Positions 34,520 to 47,100 are shown, counted from the first letter of the stretch. The stretch is 64,000 nt of DNA from Lactuca virosa (GCA_928212115.1 CAKMRJ010005523.1:144786154-144850153), one strand, 5' to 3'. The notes: a model not told the origin generated them from the sequence alone. Translations and numbers: made by a program.

Positions 34520-37500
34520 TCAGTTCAAGAGTATCTGTATAGCATACAGCATAACTCTTCGAATCTCAGTGTACCATGAGATTATCTTCTTCAGTTCCTT
34601 CTTATCTCCTTCGTTATTCTTCTTGCAGCTATTCATACGAACAATGAAATTTGTATATTGGGATGTTGTATATCTTTCCACTTCGGAAGCTTGAAACAAG
34701 AATCTTTTTGCCTTCCCATTTTTGTCTTTCCCAGCAAATACCATACCAAATGGCTTCAAACATATTTCTCCGTCTGCATACTTCTTCAACTCAGGTTGAG
34801 TTAAAGGAAGTTCCATTGGCACTTTTACAGTCATTCCCTTTGCTGTAGCTAACTCAACATCAGTAAGTGCTAAACACTCATAATAATTGTCAATGAAAAT
34901 TTTGATGTGAGCCAACCCAAGTCGAAAAACTTCAGGATCAGTTTCTCGAAGATATGAAGCGTCTTTATCCTTTATTAACAATGCAACTTGTATCAGATCA
35001 TACAAGTTCATTAAGGGAAAATCAGCCACTAAAAAATCACACACTTGCCCATTCGCCCTCGAAACAATAAAGCGAAGATTCTGCATCATATTTTCGAACA
35101 ACACATCTCGCTTTATGCTTATCACCTTCTTTATCTTCACTGGAGACCAAATCTCCTCTGGAAGCTTTCCAAGTACAGCATGAAATCTGATCTTCATGTA
35201 TGTGTACTCATCATCATTGTCAAATTTCTCAACAATTTTGTACTGAGCCATGATGAACATCATTTCATTGATGGGAAAATCCATTTGACTCATATCAGTG
35301 TTGAGAACAACATAGCTTTTCTTTGGCTTCTTTTCGAAAGCATACATATGGTTATATGCAACTTTCGACTCTATTGTCTCATAATTGTAATGCTTTGAAG
35401 GATCACCCTTGTTCATCCCAGGTGGATCATTGGCACGAAGTCGCATAATGCTTTGTACAATTTGGAGCTTTTCAACCTCAGCCTCCGCTTCAGCTTTCTT
35501 TTCTTCCTTTGACTTTTCGACCATAACAGTTTTGCCTTTGTCTTTTACAGAGGAATTATCAACACTTTCCTTAGGCTTCGAACTGCTGCCACCTTCCGCA
35601 ATCACAATTCCTTTGGAAATTGGTCTTGAAATTGGCTTTGTTGAAATTGGCATTGTTGTCACAATAGTCGAAATGACTGGCTCAGCAGTTGACAAAATTG
35701 GTTTTGTTATCGGAATCTTCGAAGAAAACACCTTTCCAACAACCTTTGCATCTGCATGCAAATTTTCACCACTAGCCTTCGTACCACCAACCTCCTTTTC
35801 TCCCCCTTGCACCCCTGTGAAAGCAGGCGGGGCATTCGTCGGAAGAAGGCTAGAAATATGAGAAAGAGGAGCAAGTTGTTTGTGTAGAATAACTTCAAAA
35901 TGAACGAACTTTTGAGACAAAAAGTCCGGAGTAATCAACGGAGATGAAACTGATTTAACAGTTAAATCTTTGAGCTCCTTCAGCAGATTAAGCACTTCCA
36001 CAAAGCTCTGAGTTTCCGATGTCGACATTTGAGTAAGTTGAGGACTCAAATCTTCATACAATTTGACATATTTGGTAACAACATCACAAATAATGTCAAT
36101 CTTCTGATTAATCGAAGCATAATCCCTTTGCACACTTGAGATTTCCTTTTGCATATCCTGTCGAAGCTCTTGAATTTGCAAATTTACATCTTCCCTCACT
36201 TTCTTAACATCCTGAACGAATAATACATGTCTTTCCTTCACTACATTCTTGAATTCTTTCACCTCCCCTTTAAACATCGAAATTAGAGAATTCACTCTTA
36301 ATTCGTCATTCTGATCATTGTGATCAATCTTCTCCAAGAGTCGAATCTCTGAATCTCGGACCATTCCAGAGACTTTACTCACCACCTTGGCTTCAAAAGT
36401 TTTCAGCATACTATCAACTTCCATATTAGAGACAGACGAATTACTCCCCAAATCTGCTTGAGATTGAAGAATAGAATTCAATTTCTTGTTGAGAATCTTG
36501 AACTGTTTCATTGTCATCAACATATGATCAGGAAAGTGATCTTCTTCATCATGAAACTGTAAATCTTCAAATGTGCCTCCAAAACCTTCATTGTCAGTAT
36601 CCGTTTCAACAACAGGTGAAGTTTTAACAGGAGAATCAATCTTGGGTGAATCAGTGGATTGAGATGGAAAAAGAGTTGTAAAGGGTTGATGAAGAATGTT
36701 TTCAAAGGTTGGGGAACTGGTAGTATTTGGAATAAGAAAAGGAGGTAAAGAGATGAAAGTATCTGCCATTGAAGATACAGGAATACCTTGAGTAGTAGCT
36801 TCATCTTCTTTGTTCGACTCTCCCTCACCCATGTTGACATTTACATCCGTATCAGATATGTGTGTAAAAATGCCTGAAGTTCGAACCTCCTCAGTATTTG
36901 ATTCAGTTAACGAGACTTCGGGTGGTATGACAATAGTCTTCTCAGGAGTAGATACACATTGAGAAACAAGTGGTTCTGGTGTGTCAGGAACTACTTCTTC
37001 TTCGGAAGACTCCTTTTGGATTACCAACTTGCGTTGCCGTTTCTTATTCTTTGAAATGTGTTTGGCCACATCTGCAGCTCGACGTTTCTTGGACAGAGGT
37101 GAAACTGGAGCTGGAACTTCTCGAAAAATAACTCCTTGATGAGAGAGTTGTGGTTTACGAACATTAGAGGGAGAAGATTTTAACACACCATCAGAAGATT
37201 TTCGGGAACCCCTAGTCCTTTTCTTCAATCGTCGAAAAACACCATATTTCGAAGGAATTTTCTCTGCCACTACTGTATCATCAACAGGCTCCAATGGTTT
37301 GATGACAACAGTCAAAACATGCACTTCAGCTATCTCAGCCTTCTTTGGAGACTTCGTGGATTCGTGCACAATCTTCTCAAGAGACTTCTGTGATTCGTGC
37401 ACTGGCTTCTCTGGTGTAGCCTTTGCATCCTTTTTAGAACGTTTAGAATTCTTGGATGGACCAGCTTCTTCTTTCGACAACAATTTTCCAGTCTCAACAT

Positions 37501-38355
37501 CTGGATTAATGGTTTTCAAGTACTCAACCAACACTGAATTTGTTGGCTCAACCCTCTTTAACATTGCATCAGGAATCCGAGCAATGTGTGTGAATACTTC
37601 CATATCATCCAAAAACTTCCTTGGGAAAGTGATACTTTAGAAATTCAGCCTTTTATTCATCAGCAGGGACAACAATTCCTTCTTTATCATAGAAATAACC
37701 AAGGATTAAGCTCCAATACCTAGCACACGAAATGCCTTGAACCACATTCGTGTTTTCGATACTCTTTTGGAATTCCTTCCATAGTTGAGTAGAGTAGTCG
37801 ACAGAGATATCATAATATAATCCTGCCACCATCGCATAAACCTCCATGCGACCTTTGTCTAAGCCAACACTTCGACCTGTCAAGCATCGCAGAAAAATTC
37901 CAAACAAGAAATTCCAAACAGTTGGCAAGGCTGACTTCTTGAAATCACTAATCTTCGTGAGTGGGGGTTGATGACACATCTCATTAAACATATGAATAAC
38001 TCGTGCATAAGAAAGATCAGTAACAATTGGAGAATTGGGAATATCGAATCTGACAAAAAATCTTCTTGGACAAACGGATTTTCTTGTCATTCACTAGTTG
38101 AAAGGTGATGATATCCATTGCTTTGCTATAAGTAGCAGTGGATCCGGCATGAGAAAGCCATGAGAGAGGAACTGAGAAAGAATTGAACATCGCCTTGGAA
38201 AGAGCAGAACTCTTCAATGCGACAATTAGCATCTTCAATTCTTCTGGATACAAAGACACATCCCCTTCCACTTGATAATTGGTGCTTTGAATCTTCATGA
38301 TTGGTTGAGAAGTGATGTCTTCAGTTGTGCGAGAAGTAGAATCAACGCCAGCCAT
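34520..38355 (-). pseudogene. Extra 3' ORF of Sirevirus-like element (broken)
   Basis: The frame opens with an ATG at 38355, shifts frame at about 38020-38090, runs to a stop at 37653, and shifts again into a 1030-codon open stretch (37612-34520). The N-terminal part (about 250 residues) is compact and hydrophobic-rich. The middle is Lys/Ser/Pro-rich with basic runs such as KKRRAADVAKHISKNKKRQR. A probable coiled coil of about 100 residues follows (around residues 430-560 of the long part), then a conserved-looking C-terminal domain (roughly residues 720-1000). Sireviruses often have an additional ORF after pol, called env-like in some lineages, of unproved function. No signal peptide or clear C-terminal membrane anchor is visible here, so I do not call it an envelope. 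Confidence 0.7.
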
Positions 38356-40183
38356 GATTAGGGTTTATAAGCTTTGAAGAACAGAGAGAATTTGGGTATT
38401 TGAGTTCTTTTGTGAGCGTAAAAAGATAAAGAATCTGTAAATGCCCTTTTTATATGTAACCCTTAATTTGAATTGAACGCGGGATAGGCATTGATTGAGA
38501 TCTAACGTGGCACCTTAAAAGTCGCACCAGTTTGCCAATAAAGTTTCCATGCGTCAAAAAGTAGCTGTCACATCGCCTTGAAACCAGGAAACGTCTTCCT
38601 CACACAGTCTGTTCGTGTCACCTCAAGGAATAGTAATCGTCATCAACCTTCGGATGGAGGGTAAGCTCTTTCGTCTTTGGGTTTAGAGACGAAGTCATTT
38701 GCTAGACTGTTGAAATCATCAGCCTGAGTTGGTGGTACTCAGAACCTCAAGGATTTCGTGTATGCTGTGTGCCAAAGAAAAGATAAGAAACAAATTAACG
38801 AAAATTTGGATCTGTGATGTTAAAAATTTCGACACAAAAGCAGAGAAACCTCGGGCAAAGGTTACTTCATTAACTATCAAGAGAGATAATCAACTGCTTG
38901 TATATGTTCCCGTGAATTACAATCGAATACTTGTAGAGAAGATTCGAAGGGATTCTTTTGTTAGGTATTGGTTGGTTTAAAATTTCGTTACATATCATCC
39001 TAAACATAAGGTGAGTAATTGTAACAGAAATTACTTGTTTGACCAGTGTAGTCAGTGACAAGTATGCTTTGAAATATGTTGATAGTAACTTGGAAAGCAA
39101 ATGAAACTCATACAGAAATCATATTCATAAAAAATATTTGTTCTGGATCCTGTTGGGTAACAAACATCGTGGGTTTCGATAGTTTGATCAAGATCACGCA
39201 TAAGAATAGAATATGATTTTGAGTTTCGAAAAATGGTACTGAAACAAATGTTTCGTCAAATCTGGAACATAGTTCCCCATCAATTCCTTATTAAGATATG
39301 AAGTTGGGTTTCACTTTCATCACGGCCTCATGATGTCAGATCACTAACACAAAATTTTGATATATCTAAATCTTGATGGGTTGAATCAAAGATCTATTGG
39401 ATATATGTCTTCGTGTGTGCAAGTGTAAGAAATTTTGTGATGAAAAAGATTGGCTATGAAGAACGAATTGTACCTCTGTTATTTTCGGACAAAACAGATA
39501 ACTCTTAACTCATGTGAGAAGAGTAAGGTAGCTCAATCGACTAATGTGAATATAAGCCTGACTTGGGAAGAAGTTTTCGTATGAAAATTTTCATTAAGGC
39601 TTTCGTAAACACACACTGAGTCTACAGAGGCTTGGTTCAACATGCTGCAGCATGCTTCTAGGGACACCCTAACTAGTACATAGTTGACGAAAGTTTACCG
39701 TCCCATAGAAACATAAGCATGACCCTTGAAAAAATGTTCGTGTTATCTGCACAATGAAAAGAAACAAAGAGAATAACAAAAATCTTTTTGATATTTTTGA
39801 TTTTTCAAAAAAAATATTTTTGAGTTTTTGTGAATTTTTCAAAAATTGAAACAATTAACAAAAGAAAATCTTTTTGGAGTTTTTGATTTTTCGAAAAGAT
39901 AACAACAAAACGAAAATAAAACCTTTTTGGAGTTTTCGATTTTTCGAAAAGAAAACTAAAATACAAACTTACGAAAAACATTTTTACAAACAAACGAAAA
40001 TTTGTAAACAAACTACAATTTGCCATTCTTATGAAAATTTGACAAACTAACGAAAATTTTGTACCACACAACCAACATGCAAATTGTCAAATTCGAAGCG
40101 TGTCGAAGCGTTGACTATGAACAGTAACCGCTGAATGGCGTCTTATTACCTCTGAATTAACACATTTGTATAACATACCTTTG
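38356..40183 (-). other. Spacer between RNase H and extra ORF
   Basis: Non-coding. Between about 39780 and 39960 a unit with CTTTTTGGAGTTTTYGATTT and TTTTCGAAAAGA recurs three times. This region may contain the splice or promoter signals needed to express the downstream ORF, but nothing specific can be identified. Confidence 0.5.
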
Positions 40184-41520
40184 CTATACATTCGAAATCT
40201 GTCCTGGAACTGAACTCGCTTCAATCATTCCCAAACCTGTCAAAATTCGAACAAATGATTTTTCATCCAAAGCTTTTGTAAAAATATCAACAAGCTGATC
40301 AGTTGTTTTTACAAAATGAACTTCAATGTTTCCATCTTCCACATGATCTTTGATAAAGTGATAACGAAGAGCTATATGTTTAGTTTTCGAATGTTGTACT
40401 GGATTATGACAAATGCGTATAGCACTTTGAGAATCACAGTACAGTGGAATCTTTTTCATATTCATTGCATAATCCCTCAACTGACTTTGAATCCAAATAA
40501 TTTGTGATGTACAAGCAGCAGCTGCTACATATTCGGCTTCAGCAGTAGAGATCGAAACACATGTTTGCTTCTTCGACTGCCAACTAACCAACTTTCCATC
40601 CAAAAATTGACAACCACCACTAGTACTTTTCCGATCCAATGTACACCCTCCTAGATCTGTAGCTGAAAATGCCTGAATGAAAAATCCTGTTTTCGAAGGA
40701 TACCACAATCCTAACGAAATTGTTCCCTTGAGATAACGAAAGATATTCTTCACTGCTGTTAAATGTGGTTCTCGAGGATTTGCTTGATACCTAACACAAT
40801 TACATACAGAAAACATGATATCAGGTCTACTTGCAGTAAGATAAAGCAATGAACCTATCATGCTCCTGTATAAAGTAAGATCAACCGCAGGCGATTCTAA
40901 CGAAGGTGTTAGCCTTGTTCCAACTGCCATTGGTACTCTTAACTTCGTGCTATTTGTCATTCCAAACTTTTTGAGCAAATTCCTTGTATATTTCTCTTGA
41001 TTGATGAATATGCCTTCTCTGTTTTGACATATGTTTAACCCAAGAAAATTATTGATTTTACCCATCATGTTCATTTCGAATTGGCTTTTCATCAAGTTTT
41101 CGAATTCTCTAGACAAAGCAGGGTCAGTAGAGCCAAAAATAATATCGTCAACATAAATTTGAACAAGCATTAGATGACACCCAACTTTCTTTCGAAATAA
41201 TGTGGGGTCAACTGATCCTTGCTTAAATTTCGGCTGTTTTAAGAAAGTGGTAAGAGTTGCATACCATGCTCTTGGTGCTTGTTTTAACCCATATACAGCT
41301 TTATCTAAAATACATACATGATCAGGATGCATTTCATTTACGAAACCTGGAGGTTGTTCTACGTAAACAGTTTCTTCGAGTTCTCCATTGAGAAAGGCAC
41401 ATTTCACATCCATTTGATAGACATGAAAATCCTTATGAGCTGCATATGCTAAGAATATTCGAACAACCTCGAGTCTTGCAACAGGGGCAAAGGTTTCTTC
41501 ATAATCAATTCCTTTCCTTC
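40184..41520 (-). CDS. Copia reverse transcriptase-RNase H (open, N-terminally fused)
   Basis: The frame is open from about 41520, with a motif-A region (METHFAPV-like start and MDVKCAFLNGELEETVY), QIYVDDIIFG as the catalytic box, and FLGLNICQNREGIFINQ. The RNase H part carries DLGGCTLDRKSTSGGCQFL, SISTAEAEYVAAA and the C-terminal HIALRYHFIKDHVEDG and DIFTKAL. These are hallmark Copia sequences. The first catalytic Asp-rich stretch of RNase H reads ATDLGG where ATDWGG or SDADWAG is common. The 5' side is joined directly to gag remnants at about 41520-41550 by an internal deletion, so a normal gag-pol product cannot be made. Confidence 0.9.
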
Positions 41521-41549
41521 ACATCATTCTTCTCATACTTCTTCTTCTC

Positions 41550-42458
41550 TTATCCTACAGCTTTGTTCACGAAACTTCCCTTTCCTTCACTTTGATTCAC
41601 CTTCGAATTGAACGGTTTCTTGAAAAACTTTTGGACTCGATTGTTAGAGTAAAAAGCAATTGCCTCGTCATCTGAATTCATTATAAACCCCTCTTCATCA
41701 TCATAATCATCTTTTTCGATAGTTTCCTTTTCAGTCACTTTTGAGACAAGTGCTAACGGACCTCCCAGACTTAGCTTCGACTCTTCTGCCATTTCATTCA
41801 CTTCACTTTCGTGAGTTTTCAGTTGATTGTATAAATCATTCAAAGAAGATGTGTCGAAACTTTGTTGATTTTTCACCATCATGCTAACGCTTCTCCATTC
41901 TTTACGGAGTCCCATAACAAATGTGAGATTGAATTCCATGGCAGACCTCGAGATTCCATAACGATTGCATTTGTATATCAGCTCATTCAGCCTATCATAG
42001 TAACTTTCAATCGTTTCACCATCTTTTTGCTTGAAATCCTTCAATTTAATCAAACATTGCTTAACTGAATTGATTTTCGTCTTCTCGCTGCCTTGAAACT
42101 TTTCTTTGAGATTATTCCAGATTTCCTTTGCAGTTGTACAACTTCTGACATAGTTATACACCACCGGAGGCAATGCACCACGCAACTCCCTTATGCATCG
42201 TTTTTCAAGTTTCTTCATACGATCATTTTGATTTTCCACACTCGTAGTACTGGATGAAGATCCAATTGGTTGAAGGTTCGTTGGAAGAGTAACATTCCCT
42301 GAGATGCAAGTCCAAAGCTCTTCATCGATTCCATTCAACTAATCCTGCATACGATCAGACCACTGATCATAGTATTCAGGAATGAGCATAGGAATCTTAG
42401 TTGAAGATCCTAGTAGATGAGAGTATGAAGTAATCGAGTTGAGATTTAAGTTCGCCAT
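41550..42458 (-). pseudogene. Copia gag (UBN2-type), interrupted and truncated
   Basis: The ATG at 42458 opens a frame with the SHLLGSSTKIPMLIPEYYDQW start typical of this gag type. An in-frame stop lies at 42339-42341. The frame continues with RELRGALPPVVYNYV, AKEIWNNLKEKFQG and LNELIYKCNRYG, and ends before any zinc knuckle. Gag forms the particle core. Loss of the zinc knuckle, protease and integrase means this copy depends on proteins from other elements. Confidence 0.85.
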
Positions 42459-42700
42459 TGATGTACGGAAGAAAATTTTTAAGAATTTATGAGAAATCAA
42501 AGAGAATTTGAGAGCAAATTGCTGAATTGAACAGAAAAACAAAGTAGAATACTCGATTCAACAAATCTATTGCAGAATCGAATCACAACTCAAGATCTAG
42601 AAAAAATTTTCACGTCAAAAGATACGGAACCTTTTGAACCAGAATTTTGATTCAAAAAACATTGTTGAAACAGAATGAAAATTAGATCTCAGATCATGAT

Positions 42701-42716
42701 TCCTGCTCTGATACCA
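42701..42716 (-). other. Primer-binding site of Sirevirus-like element
   Basis: Minus-strand TGGTATCAGAGCAGG, two bases from the 5' LTR, complementary to initiator tRNA-Met. Confidence 0.9.
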
Positions 42717-42718
42717 AT

Positions 42719-43033
42719 TGAAGAATCGTAGAATCAAGTATTAATCAAAATCAGAGTTAAACGAATGCAGATTTAACAAACGATGTAAATAAGATCTGGT
42801 TTCTGCTCATTTATGCTTCCAACTTTTACAGAGAAAATAGACAGGTTCTGTAAAGGACTCTTATCTAACTCTAGTAAAGTTCCATATTTATAGGAACAGT
42901 GAAAGCATACAAAAAATACTAAGGCATTGACAATTAAGCTTCGTACGAAATACAACCTTAGTAAATAAACATTACAAAACATACGAAGGGTAAAACAAAC
43001 TTCGACATATTACAACATAATTCGACCCTAACA
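42719..43033 (-). repeat. 5' LTR of Sirevirus-like element
   Basis: Nearly identical to 34175-34488. Confidence 0.9.
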
Positions 43034-43505
43034 ATTTATTTAATAAAAAATATTTAATAAATAAAATAGATCTCATCCGTTCTTTCCCCTATTCGAATTT
43101 AGCAATTTTAGGGTTTCAGAAAAGTGGATTTTGATAGATAGGAATTTGCCAGTGATTGGTGTTGAGAAGATAGAGGCATTTATTGAAGAAGTAGAGGATG
43201 TCAGAATCACTGGTGGTGGGGTTGGATGCATTAGAATAAGTTTATGTGTTTTCTTCACAATTATTCATGATTGTTCTTTAGCAATTAAGGTCTGTGCAAT
43301 TTTTGTAATTTCTTGATAAATTGTTCGATATAGGTTTGATGAAGAATAACGGCGGCCACGATGATTGTTTGGGTTGAAAAATTGTGAAAGAAATATTCAT
43401 ATGGAAGCGATGGTGTATATTGGGGAATTAGTGATTTGGATCGAAGATGGAAATAATGGGAGAAAAGTAAAAGCATGTGATTTCTCGTTGAAGGAGAGGG
43501 CGGGG

Positions 43506-43507
<2 letters not shown>

Positions 43508-43560
<53 letters not shown>
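43508..43560. repeat. (AT)n microsatellite
   Basis: Pure AT run beside the right terminal repeat of the interrupted MULE. A similar AT run lies just outside the left terminus (33966-33987). Confidence 0.95.
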
Positions 43561-43563
<3 letters not shown>

Positions 43564-43747
43564 AAATATTAGTTATTAAACAAACAATAAATAAATTATA
43601 AAAAACTAATAAGGGTAATATTGTCTTTTTAGGTCTGGCAGGGACTAAGTACGCAATAAAACCAAATGATAGGGACGGTCCGAGTTAAAAAAATTAAGTT
43701 AGGGACCAAACACGCAAATTACCCCAAACCATAGGGACAATTCGTGT

Positions 43748-45058
43748 ACGAACCGCAATGATAATTCTCCGTCACTCATTTCGTCAAGAGCACAAACGTC
43801 AAACGCAATTACTAGTGCGTGACACATTCGCATGTGACACAACTGTATGGAATGTAACACGGGCTCGATAAAGTAATCATGTGCGACGAACGTTCATAAA
43901 ACGTCATTTAAATGAGTTTTTTTTTATATTTTTTTAAATATAAAAAAAACGTTTTTAGATGCATATATACTTGGTTTAGCTGTTTTTCTCTTTTATTACT
44001 TAAAATAAACCTTTTTAGATAAATAAGTACTCAATTTTTCCAATTTTTTTTTATTTTTTTATTTTTAACGATTTTACTACGTCTTTGATGTTTCTTGTGT
44101 TTTTTTTTTTTTTAATGTTTTTACTATTCTTTTGAAGTTTCTTGTGTATTTGTTTTTTTAAAATTTTTTTTTGATTTTTAGATGTTTAAAAATTATAAAA
44201 AGTTTGGAATCAATAACATACTATACATCATACTATTTTGGTTTATTTGAATCATATCATTTTGATCATAAAATTTTAGATCATATCATTTTGAATCATA
44301 TAATTTTACATCTTATTATTTTTTTAATAGTATGATTTTAGATCATATCATATTGGAATTAAATAAAGTTTTACTTTGATAACAATATTGAGACATTATA
44401 TTTTTTGAATCATTAATTTGGAATAATAAAATATATAACAATTAAGCATAATAAAATATTTGAATCAAAGTATTTTTAGATCATAATAAATTAAGGATGT
44501 TGAATCATAATTTTTTGGAATCATCTTATTTTGGATCAAATTATGTTCAATATATTTTTTTAAAACTTTTAATATTTTAAAATCAGTTTGGTATTTAAAA
44601 CACCTAATCTTTTAAAACTCTTTTTACAAAGTCATTAGAAGTATTTCTTAAAATTTTATAATTTTTGAAGAATTTTTTTTCTAGGTTCTTTTTATAAATA
44701 TTAAAAATTAATTTTTTTTCAAATTTTCATAATAACAAACTTTGTAAAAAGCTATCTTAAACCATATTAGCTCATCTCTTCAGTTATTAAAATCTATAAA
44801 AGGGTTATGCAAATAAAAACAAGCTTTGTAAAAAGCTATCTTATACCATATTTGCTCAGCTTTTGTTAATGTGCTTATAACACGGGAAAATGGTCACTGT
44901 GGTATATATTTTTTGTATAGAAAGAGGTTATGCAAATAATAACAAGAATATTAAAAAGCTACCTTATACCATATTAGCTAATCTTTTTTCAATGTGTTTA
45001 TACCATATTACCAATTATAGTATATATAAGTTTAGCTACTTATATCATATTAAATATA
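43748..45058. other. Very AT-rich intergenic DNA
   Basis: T-runs and repeated GATCATATCATTTTG-like words at 44250-44360. No gene or defined element. Confidence 0.5.
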
Positions 45059-45190
45059 GACAAAACTGCAAAAATGAGCCCTATGGTATGTATTTTTTTC
45101 CGGAAAATGGTACAAACCACAAAAGTTTTGGATTGGTGGTCCTTTTGAGCATGTTTGTATGTGGAAAAGGTCCACCGACTTAACACTCGT
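45059..45190 (+). repeat. Left terminal repeat of another MULE
   Basis: GACAAAACTGCAAAAATG followed by GGTGGTCCTTTTGAGC matches the terminal repeats at 1937 and 3595/3754. The 9 bases to its left (TTAAATATA) would be the target duplication, but no right end was found in the window. Confidence 0.6.
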
Positions 45191-45276
45191 TAGTTTGCTT
45201 CTGTTAATCCCTTCATGTGCCCCCACATGATGACAAATACGTTTTTTTTCTTATTTTAGGGACCATTTTCCTAAAG

Positions 45277-45278
45277 GA

Positions 45279-45322
<44 letters not shown>
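45277..45322. repeat. (AT)n(AC)n microsatellite
   Basis: AT run passing directly into an AC run. Confidence 0.95.
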
Positions 45323-45323
<1 letters not shown>

Positions 45324-45414
45324 TCCCTTTTAAATTCATTCCCCCGTCGGTGACGACCCTCCCCGGCGTCTCTCTTCTTCCCTTCTTTTTCTTGTGCTCT
45401 CACATAACCAATGA

Positions 45415-45654
45415 TGGTTTGTTGTTGAGGGAAAGCTTGCATTGGTGAAAACATCATGGAAACCATTGAATCCCGGATGGAAATTTTATGCTTGCCCTAT
45501 GAACATATATGTTTGTGGGTTTATCTGGTGGCTTGACCCGCCTATATGTGCTTGGGCTAAAGGCATCATACCTGGACTGCTAATAAATATGAATACGCTG
45601 GAGGAACAGTGCAATGGACTCGTAGAAAGTATCAACATCCTAGAGGAATGGTAA
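45415..45654 (+). pseudogene. GRF-type zinc-finger relic inside a MULE
   Basis: The open stretch reads KTSWKPLNPGWKFYACP, CGFIWWLDPPIC and GIIPGLLINMN, matching the pattern of plant GRF-type zinc fingers (T..NPGR.FY.CP...CG...W.D). The first Cys pair is lost: a TGTTGT string sits one frame away and a stop lies just upstream, so the finger is broken. GRF fingers bind nucleic acid. Here it is probably a captured host fragment. The sequence runs into the assembly gap. Confidence 0.5.
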
Positions 45655-45706
45655 GCAGGAACAACATGTTAGTGGCAAATTACAATGCATTGAAGAATGA
45701 AGCTTT

Positions 45707-46133
45707 NNNNNNNNNNNNNNNNNNNNNNNNNNNNNNNNNNNNNNNNNNNNNNNNNNNNNNNNNNNNNNNNNNNNNNNNNNNNNNNNNNNNNNNNNNNNNN
45801 NNNNNNNNNNNNNNNNNNNNNNNNNNNNNNNNNNNNNNNNNNNNNNNNNNNNNNNNNNNNNNNNNNNNNNNNNNNNNNNNNNNNNNNNNNNNNNNNNNNN
45901 NNNNNNNNNNNNNNNNNNNNNNNNNNNNNNNNNNNNNNNNNNNNNNNNNNNNNNNNNNNNNNNNNNNNNNNNNNNNNNNNNNNNNNNNNNNNNNNNNNNN
46001 NNNNNNNNNNNNNNNNNNNNNNNNNNNNNNNNNNNNNNNNNNNNNNNNNNNNNNNNNNNNNNNNNNNNNNNNNNNNNNNNNNNNNNNNNNNNNNNNNNNN
46101 NNNNNNNNNNNNNNNNNNNNNNNNNNNNNNNNN
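45707..46133. other. Assembly gap (427 N)
   Basis: Run of N. Any frame crossing it is meaningless. Confidence 1.
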
Positions 46134-46795
46134 TCATCTTCATCTTCAAATTTTCTTACTTTCTTGGAACCTCTTCTTATACATACTCAAAATTTCATAC
46201 CTCATGTTGATACTTAGAGTTTCCTATTCATATTCAGACTCAGAGTTTCGCACCTCATCTGCAACCTCTTATTCTTCTCGATCAATTCTAATTATCAATT
46301 CCATAAGGTTATCAAACAACTCATCAAAGTTTTCAACATCATTGGAAGTAGGGGTGTTGTAGCATCCTTTAATACCCTTATTTTCTTGACCACCATTCAT
46401 TTCATCCCCAATATTACCAATATTTTTAGTATTAGACTTGTAGCATCCTTCAATACTCTCATTATCCTAACCACCAATCACTACATCGTCAATGGTATCA
46501 ATATTCTTACTTGTGTTCAACCTTTCACCATCCTTAACCTAAATTTTCTCAAAGACGACAATGTCATCTAAATTAAGCCTCTTGCTACAAGAACCTTCAC
46601 CTATTTTAGAGTTCCTAATTCTACATCTTCTATACTCTAGTGACATCACATCGATTCTACTTCCAAAAAGTATCAAATATATGTACTCACCAATAGGTTT
46701 TTTCATTATCAAGGTTCATATTTCCGAATGGAAGTTCAACATGAATTTTAGCCTCTTCATCACGAACTTCAACCTTTTGGACATCATCTTCAGGT

Positions 46796-47098
46796 ATCCT
46801 CAATCACACCTTTACCCTTTGAATTTGGATAAATGTAGTAAGTGAGTAAATTTGTCTTCCCATGTTTTGTATAAATCTCAACCAACTTTTTATGTGGAAT
46901 GTATTGAGATAGATTGATAACATCTTGAACATTACGACCAAATTAAAAATCACCAGTACGTATTCAAAAATGGTAGTATATCATTGGGAAGTCAGAGACA
47001 CCAACTTTATTCATCTGTGGGGCTGGGTAACCAAGTTCAAGCATTATAACATCAAGTTCATGTAGATAGAACTCATTTATGTACACAAAATTCATATA
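46796..47098 (-). pseudogene. MULE transposase N-terminal PB1-like domain, broken
   Basis: The minus strand reads FYLHELDVIMLELGY, then IYYHF, stop, IRTGDF, stop, FG, then DVINLSQYIPHKKLVEIYTKHG. This is the PB1-like N-terminal region found in many plant Mutator-type transposases. At least three stops lie within or close to it. The sequence from here back to the gap (46134-46795) would be the acidic region after the domain and is not readable as protein. Together with the terminal repeat at 45059 it may be the remains of one larger MULE. Confidence 0.6.
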
Positions 47099-47100
47099 AC

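Larger units (their letters stand above)
34175..43033 (-). mobile_element. Young, defective Sirevirus-like Copia element (8.86 kb)
   Basis: LTRs at 34175-34488 and 42719-43033 differ by about one substitution and one single-base indel. A PBS adjoins the right LTR and a PPT the left LTR, giving minus orientation. Flanks TTTTA (34170-34174) and ATTTA (43034-43038) are a probable 5-bp duplication with one change. Order on the minus strand: gag, then a deletion that removes protease and integrase, then RT-RNase H, a spacer of about 1.8 kb, a large extra ORF, PPT. The extra 3' ORF is typical of the Sirevirus/SIRE-Maximus lineage. All coding parts except RT-RNase H carry stops or frameshifts. Confidence 0.88.
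33988..43747. mobile_element. MULE interrupted by a Copia insertion
   Basis: The left inverted repeat (33988 to about 34165: GAATGGTCCCTATGGTTTGG, GGTCCCTGCCAGACTTG) has its reverse complement at about 43590-43747 (GTCTGGCAGGGAC, CCAAACCATAGGGAC). Without the Copia element the MULE interior is only about 560 bp (43034-43590), with no recognisable gene. Outer termini are imprecise (TACATGAATGG against TACACGAATTG), and a 9-bp duplication could not be established because the left flank is an AT repeat. Confidence 0.7.

Noticed and set aside
35045..35861. Plus-strand frames of 117 and 150 codons
   Set aside because: Antisense shadows of the large minus-strand extra ORF.
45609..46362. Open frames spanning the run of N
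   Set aside because: They exist only because N codons are not stops; no evidence for coding.
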